Source: Bacteroides sp. SM23_62_1 | GTDB taxonomy: Bacteria; Bacteroidota; Bacteroidia; Bacteroidales; SM23-62 | Direction of reading: 5' to 3' | DNA: 41,816 nt | Assembly (NCBI GenBank): GCA_001304505.1 | Contig: LJUQ01000008.1 | Location: 1 to 41,816, forward strand | Shown here: one piece after another, positions 40,529 to 41,816 of the stretch | Numbering within the stretch: the stretch's first letter is position 1 | How the letters are laid out: each line of letters starts with the position of its first letter | Translations under genes and position numbers: made by a program | The notes under the pieces: generated by a model | Databases searched by the model: none | Told to the model about the DNA's origin: nothing | The model's input: the letters and a program-made list of their open reading frames with translations, nothing else

Positions 40529-41713
40529 ATGGCAATAAATGAAAAACATAACAGGAGATTTTTTCTAAAATCATCTTTGCTGGGTGCTTCAGGTGCCCTT
40601 TTAAGCAAGCATATTTTTTCTGCGGGGCAGAGCATGGACATTGAAAAAAAGGTTATAACCCGGACACTGGGAAAGACAGGTATTGAGCTACCGGTGATCA
40701 GTATGGGTGTAATGCGTTCTGATAATCCTAACCTGGTTAAGGCGGCATTAAAAGGTGGCATCAAACATTTTGACACAGCGCATGGATATATGAGGGGTAA
40801 TAACGAAGAAATGCTCGGGAATGTTTTTAAGGATGTACCGAGAGATTCATTTATTATTTCAACAAAAATACCGGCAGGGGAAAGAGGAGCGGGAAATTAC
40901 ACAAAAGAACAATTTCTGGAAAAACTTGATATCAGCCTCACAAGATTACAGATGGATCATGTTGACATACTTTATCTGCATGGTGTAACAAGCCGTGAAG
41001 AGATGTTTAATGAGGCCTGCCTGGAAGCAATGAAGGCTGCAAAAAAAGATGGCAGAACAAAATTTATAGGACTTTCAACGCACCGGAGTGAACCTGAGGT
41101 GATCCGGGCTGCTATAGAAACAGGTATTATAGATGTTGTTGTCACGGCAATCAATTTTAAGCAGGATCATTACCCTGAACTTAAAGCTGCTATTGCAGAA
41201 GGGGCTGAGAAGGGTATCGGGTTTATTGGAATGAAAAATCTTGCCGGAGGTTTCCTTGATGAAGAAAAGCAGAAACCGGTAAATGCCAAAGCGGCTATCA
41301 AATGGGTTTTGCAGGATCCGAATATCACTACATGTATACCAGGTTTTACTGCTTTTGATGAACTTGAGAAAGACCTTGAAATGCTTACCGATATAACCCT
41401 GACTGGTGAAGAGATAAATTCCCTTGAACTTGCATCAAGTGAGATTGGACTGTATTGCCAGGGCTGCAAAAAATGCCTTCCGGCATGCAAGAAATCTCTA
41501 CCGGTTCCTGATATTATGAGAGCCTACATGTATGCATATGGGTACGGCCATATGGAGAAGGCATATAGTACGCTCACAGAATACGATGTTCCGGTGAATC
41601 CATGCGCGGATTGTACTGCCTGCACTGTACAATGTTCAAAAAACTTCCCGGTAGTAGAAAGGATTTCAAAAATAACCCGGCTCAGGAATGTACCTCAGGA
41701 TTTTATAACCTGA
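40529..41713 (+). CDS. Tat-type aldo/keto reductase with two 4Fe-4S motifs
   Basis: A 394-residue protein. The N-terminus has NRRFFLKSSLLGASGALL, a twin-arginine-like signal, so the enzyme may be exported folded. The AKR barrel has FDTAHGY (Asp and Tyr), STKIP (Lys) and YLHGV (His), which together form the catalytic tetrad. The C-terminal part carries two cysteine clusters, CQGCKKCLPAC and CADCTACTVQC, each of the C-x2-C-x2-C-x3-C form expected for 4Fe-4S binding. Such AKR-ferredoxin fusions are common in anaerobic Bacteroidota; substrate unknown. Two iron-sulfur clusters suggest electron transfer in addition to NAD(P)H chemistry. Confidence 0.88.
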   Translation: MAINEKHNRRFFLKSSLLGASGALLSKHIFSAGQSMDIEKKVITRTLGKTGIELPVISMGVMRSDNPNLVKAALKGGIKHFDTAHGYMRGNNEEMLGNVFKDVPRDSFIISTKIPAGERGAGNYTKEQFLEKLDISLTRLQMDHVDILYLHGVTSREEMFNEACLEAMKAAKKDGRTKFIGLSTHRSEPEVIRAAIETGIIDVVVTAINFKQDHYPELKAAIAEGAEKGIGFIGMKNLAGGFLDEEKQKPVNAKAAIKWVLQDPNITTCIPGFTAFDELEKDLEMLTDITLTGEEINSLELASSEIGLYCQGCKKCLPACKKSLPVPDIMRAYMYAYGYGHMEKAYSTLTEYDVPVNPCADCTACTVQCSKNFPVVERISKITRLRNVPQDFIT

Positions 41714-41735
41714 TTAATAATTTATCATACCAGCA

Positions 41736-41816
41736 AACCTTTGTGTTCCTTTGTGGTGTACTATGAGTCCTTTAGTGGTTTAATTGATTTTATAACCACC
41801 AAGTGCGCAAAGGATT
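41736..41816. repeat. partial ACCACAAAGG-type intergenic inverted element
   Basis: CCTTTGTGTTCCTTTGTGGT is followed by TTTAGTGGTT and AACCACCAAG, ending at the window edge. It is the same class as the element at 3072 and like it follows a plus-strand gene. Confidence 0.45.

Noticed and set aside
1-41816. CRISPR arrays, tRNA and rRNA genes
   Set aside because: No regularly spaced identical repeats with unique spacers and no tRNA- or rRNA-like segments were noticed by eye; the repeats present are inverted or short tandem types.

Overview
The window looks like chromosomal DNA of a member of the Bacteroidota, most like the Bacteroidales/Marinilabiliales. This is inferred from family content, not from a marker gene. 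The clues are a reg_prop/Y_Y_Y sensor kinase, paired FtsX/MacB-type permeases beside a sigma-54 response regulator and kinase, many secreted or lipidated glycan-active enzymes, few Shine-Dalgarno sequences, moderately low GC, and intergenic DNA full of short inverted repeats. No rRNA, tRNA or CRISPR array was seen.

Layout. 1-7.6 kb: the tail of a broken D-2-hydroxyacid dehydrogenase, a GT1 glycosyltransferase, a URO-D-superfamily protein, a secreted sialate O-acetylesterase-like enzyme ending at a bidirectional terminator, a small NUMOD1-like protein, a type 2 isopentenyl-diphosphate isomerase pseudogene, and a UbiA-type prenyltransferase. 7.6-11.4 kb: one large propeller sensor histidine kinase without a receiver domain. 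11.8-17.1 kb (all minus strand): a bacteriocin-like operon. In transcription order it has three double-glycine leader peptides, a 37-residue single-membrane-span peptide missing from the ORF track, an HlyD-type adaptor, a C39-peptidase ABC exporter, and then a CPBP glutamic protease that might give immunity. 17.4-20.1 kb: a Yip1-like membrane protein, a secreted concanavalin-like protein and a dipeptide-epimerase-like enolase-superfamily enzyme. 20.2-22.2 kb: a GH51 arabinofuranosidase lipoprotein. 22.6-26.6 kb: a secreted caspase-like (C14) protein with 25 TPRs, with a possible second small membrane peptide encoded upstream. 27.6-28.6 kb: a GH114/TM1410-like lipoprotein. 28.9-34.0 kb: two FtsX/MacB permeases. 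34.5-37.2 kb: a divergent NtrC-type regulator and its kinase. 37.5-41.7 kb: a GH26 mannanase lipoprotein, a cellobiose/mannobiose 2-epimerase, and a Tat-type aldo/keto reductase with two 4Fe-4S motifs.

How the genes fit together. GH26 and the 2-epimerase suggest beta-mannan breakdown through mannobiose. GH51, the esterase and GH114 add outer-surface glycan degradation, but no SusC/SusD pair is present, so this is not a canonical polysaccharide utilisation locus. The regulator and kinase probably control the divergent permeases; three 7-bp half-sites at exact 11-bp steps lie between them. The least ordinary parts are the compact bacteriocin locus with its small membrane peptide, the caspase-TPR protein whose array was built from a 3-TPR module, and a family of long inverted repeats (three copies, 73-204 bp), one copy of which sits inside the bacteriocin operon between precursor and export genes.
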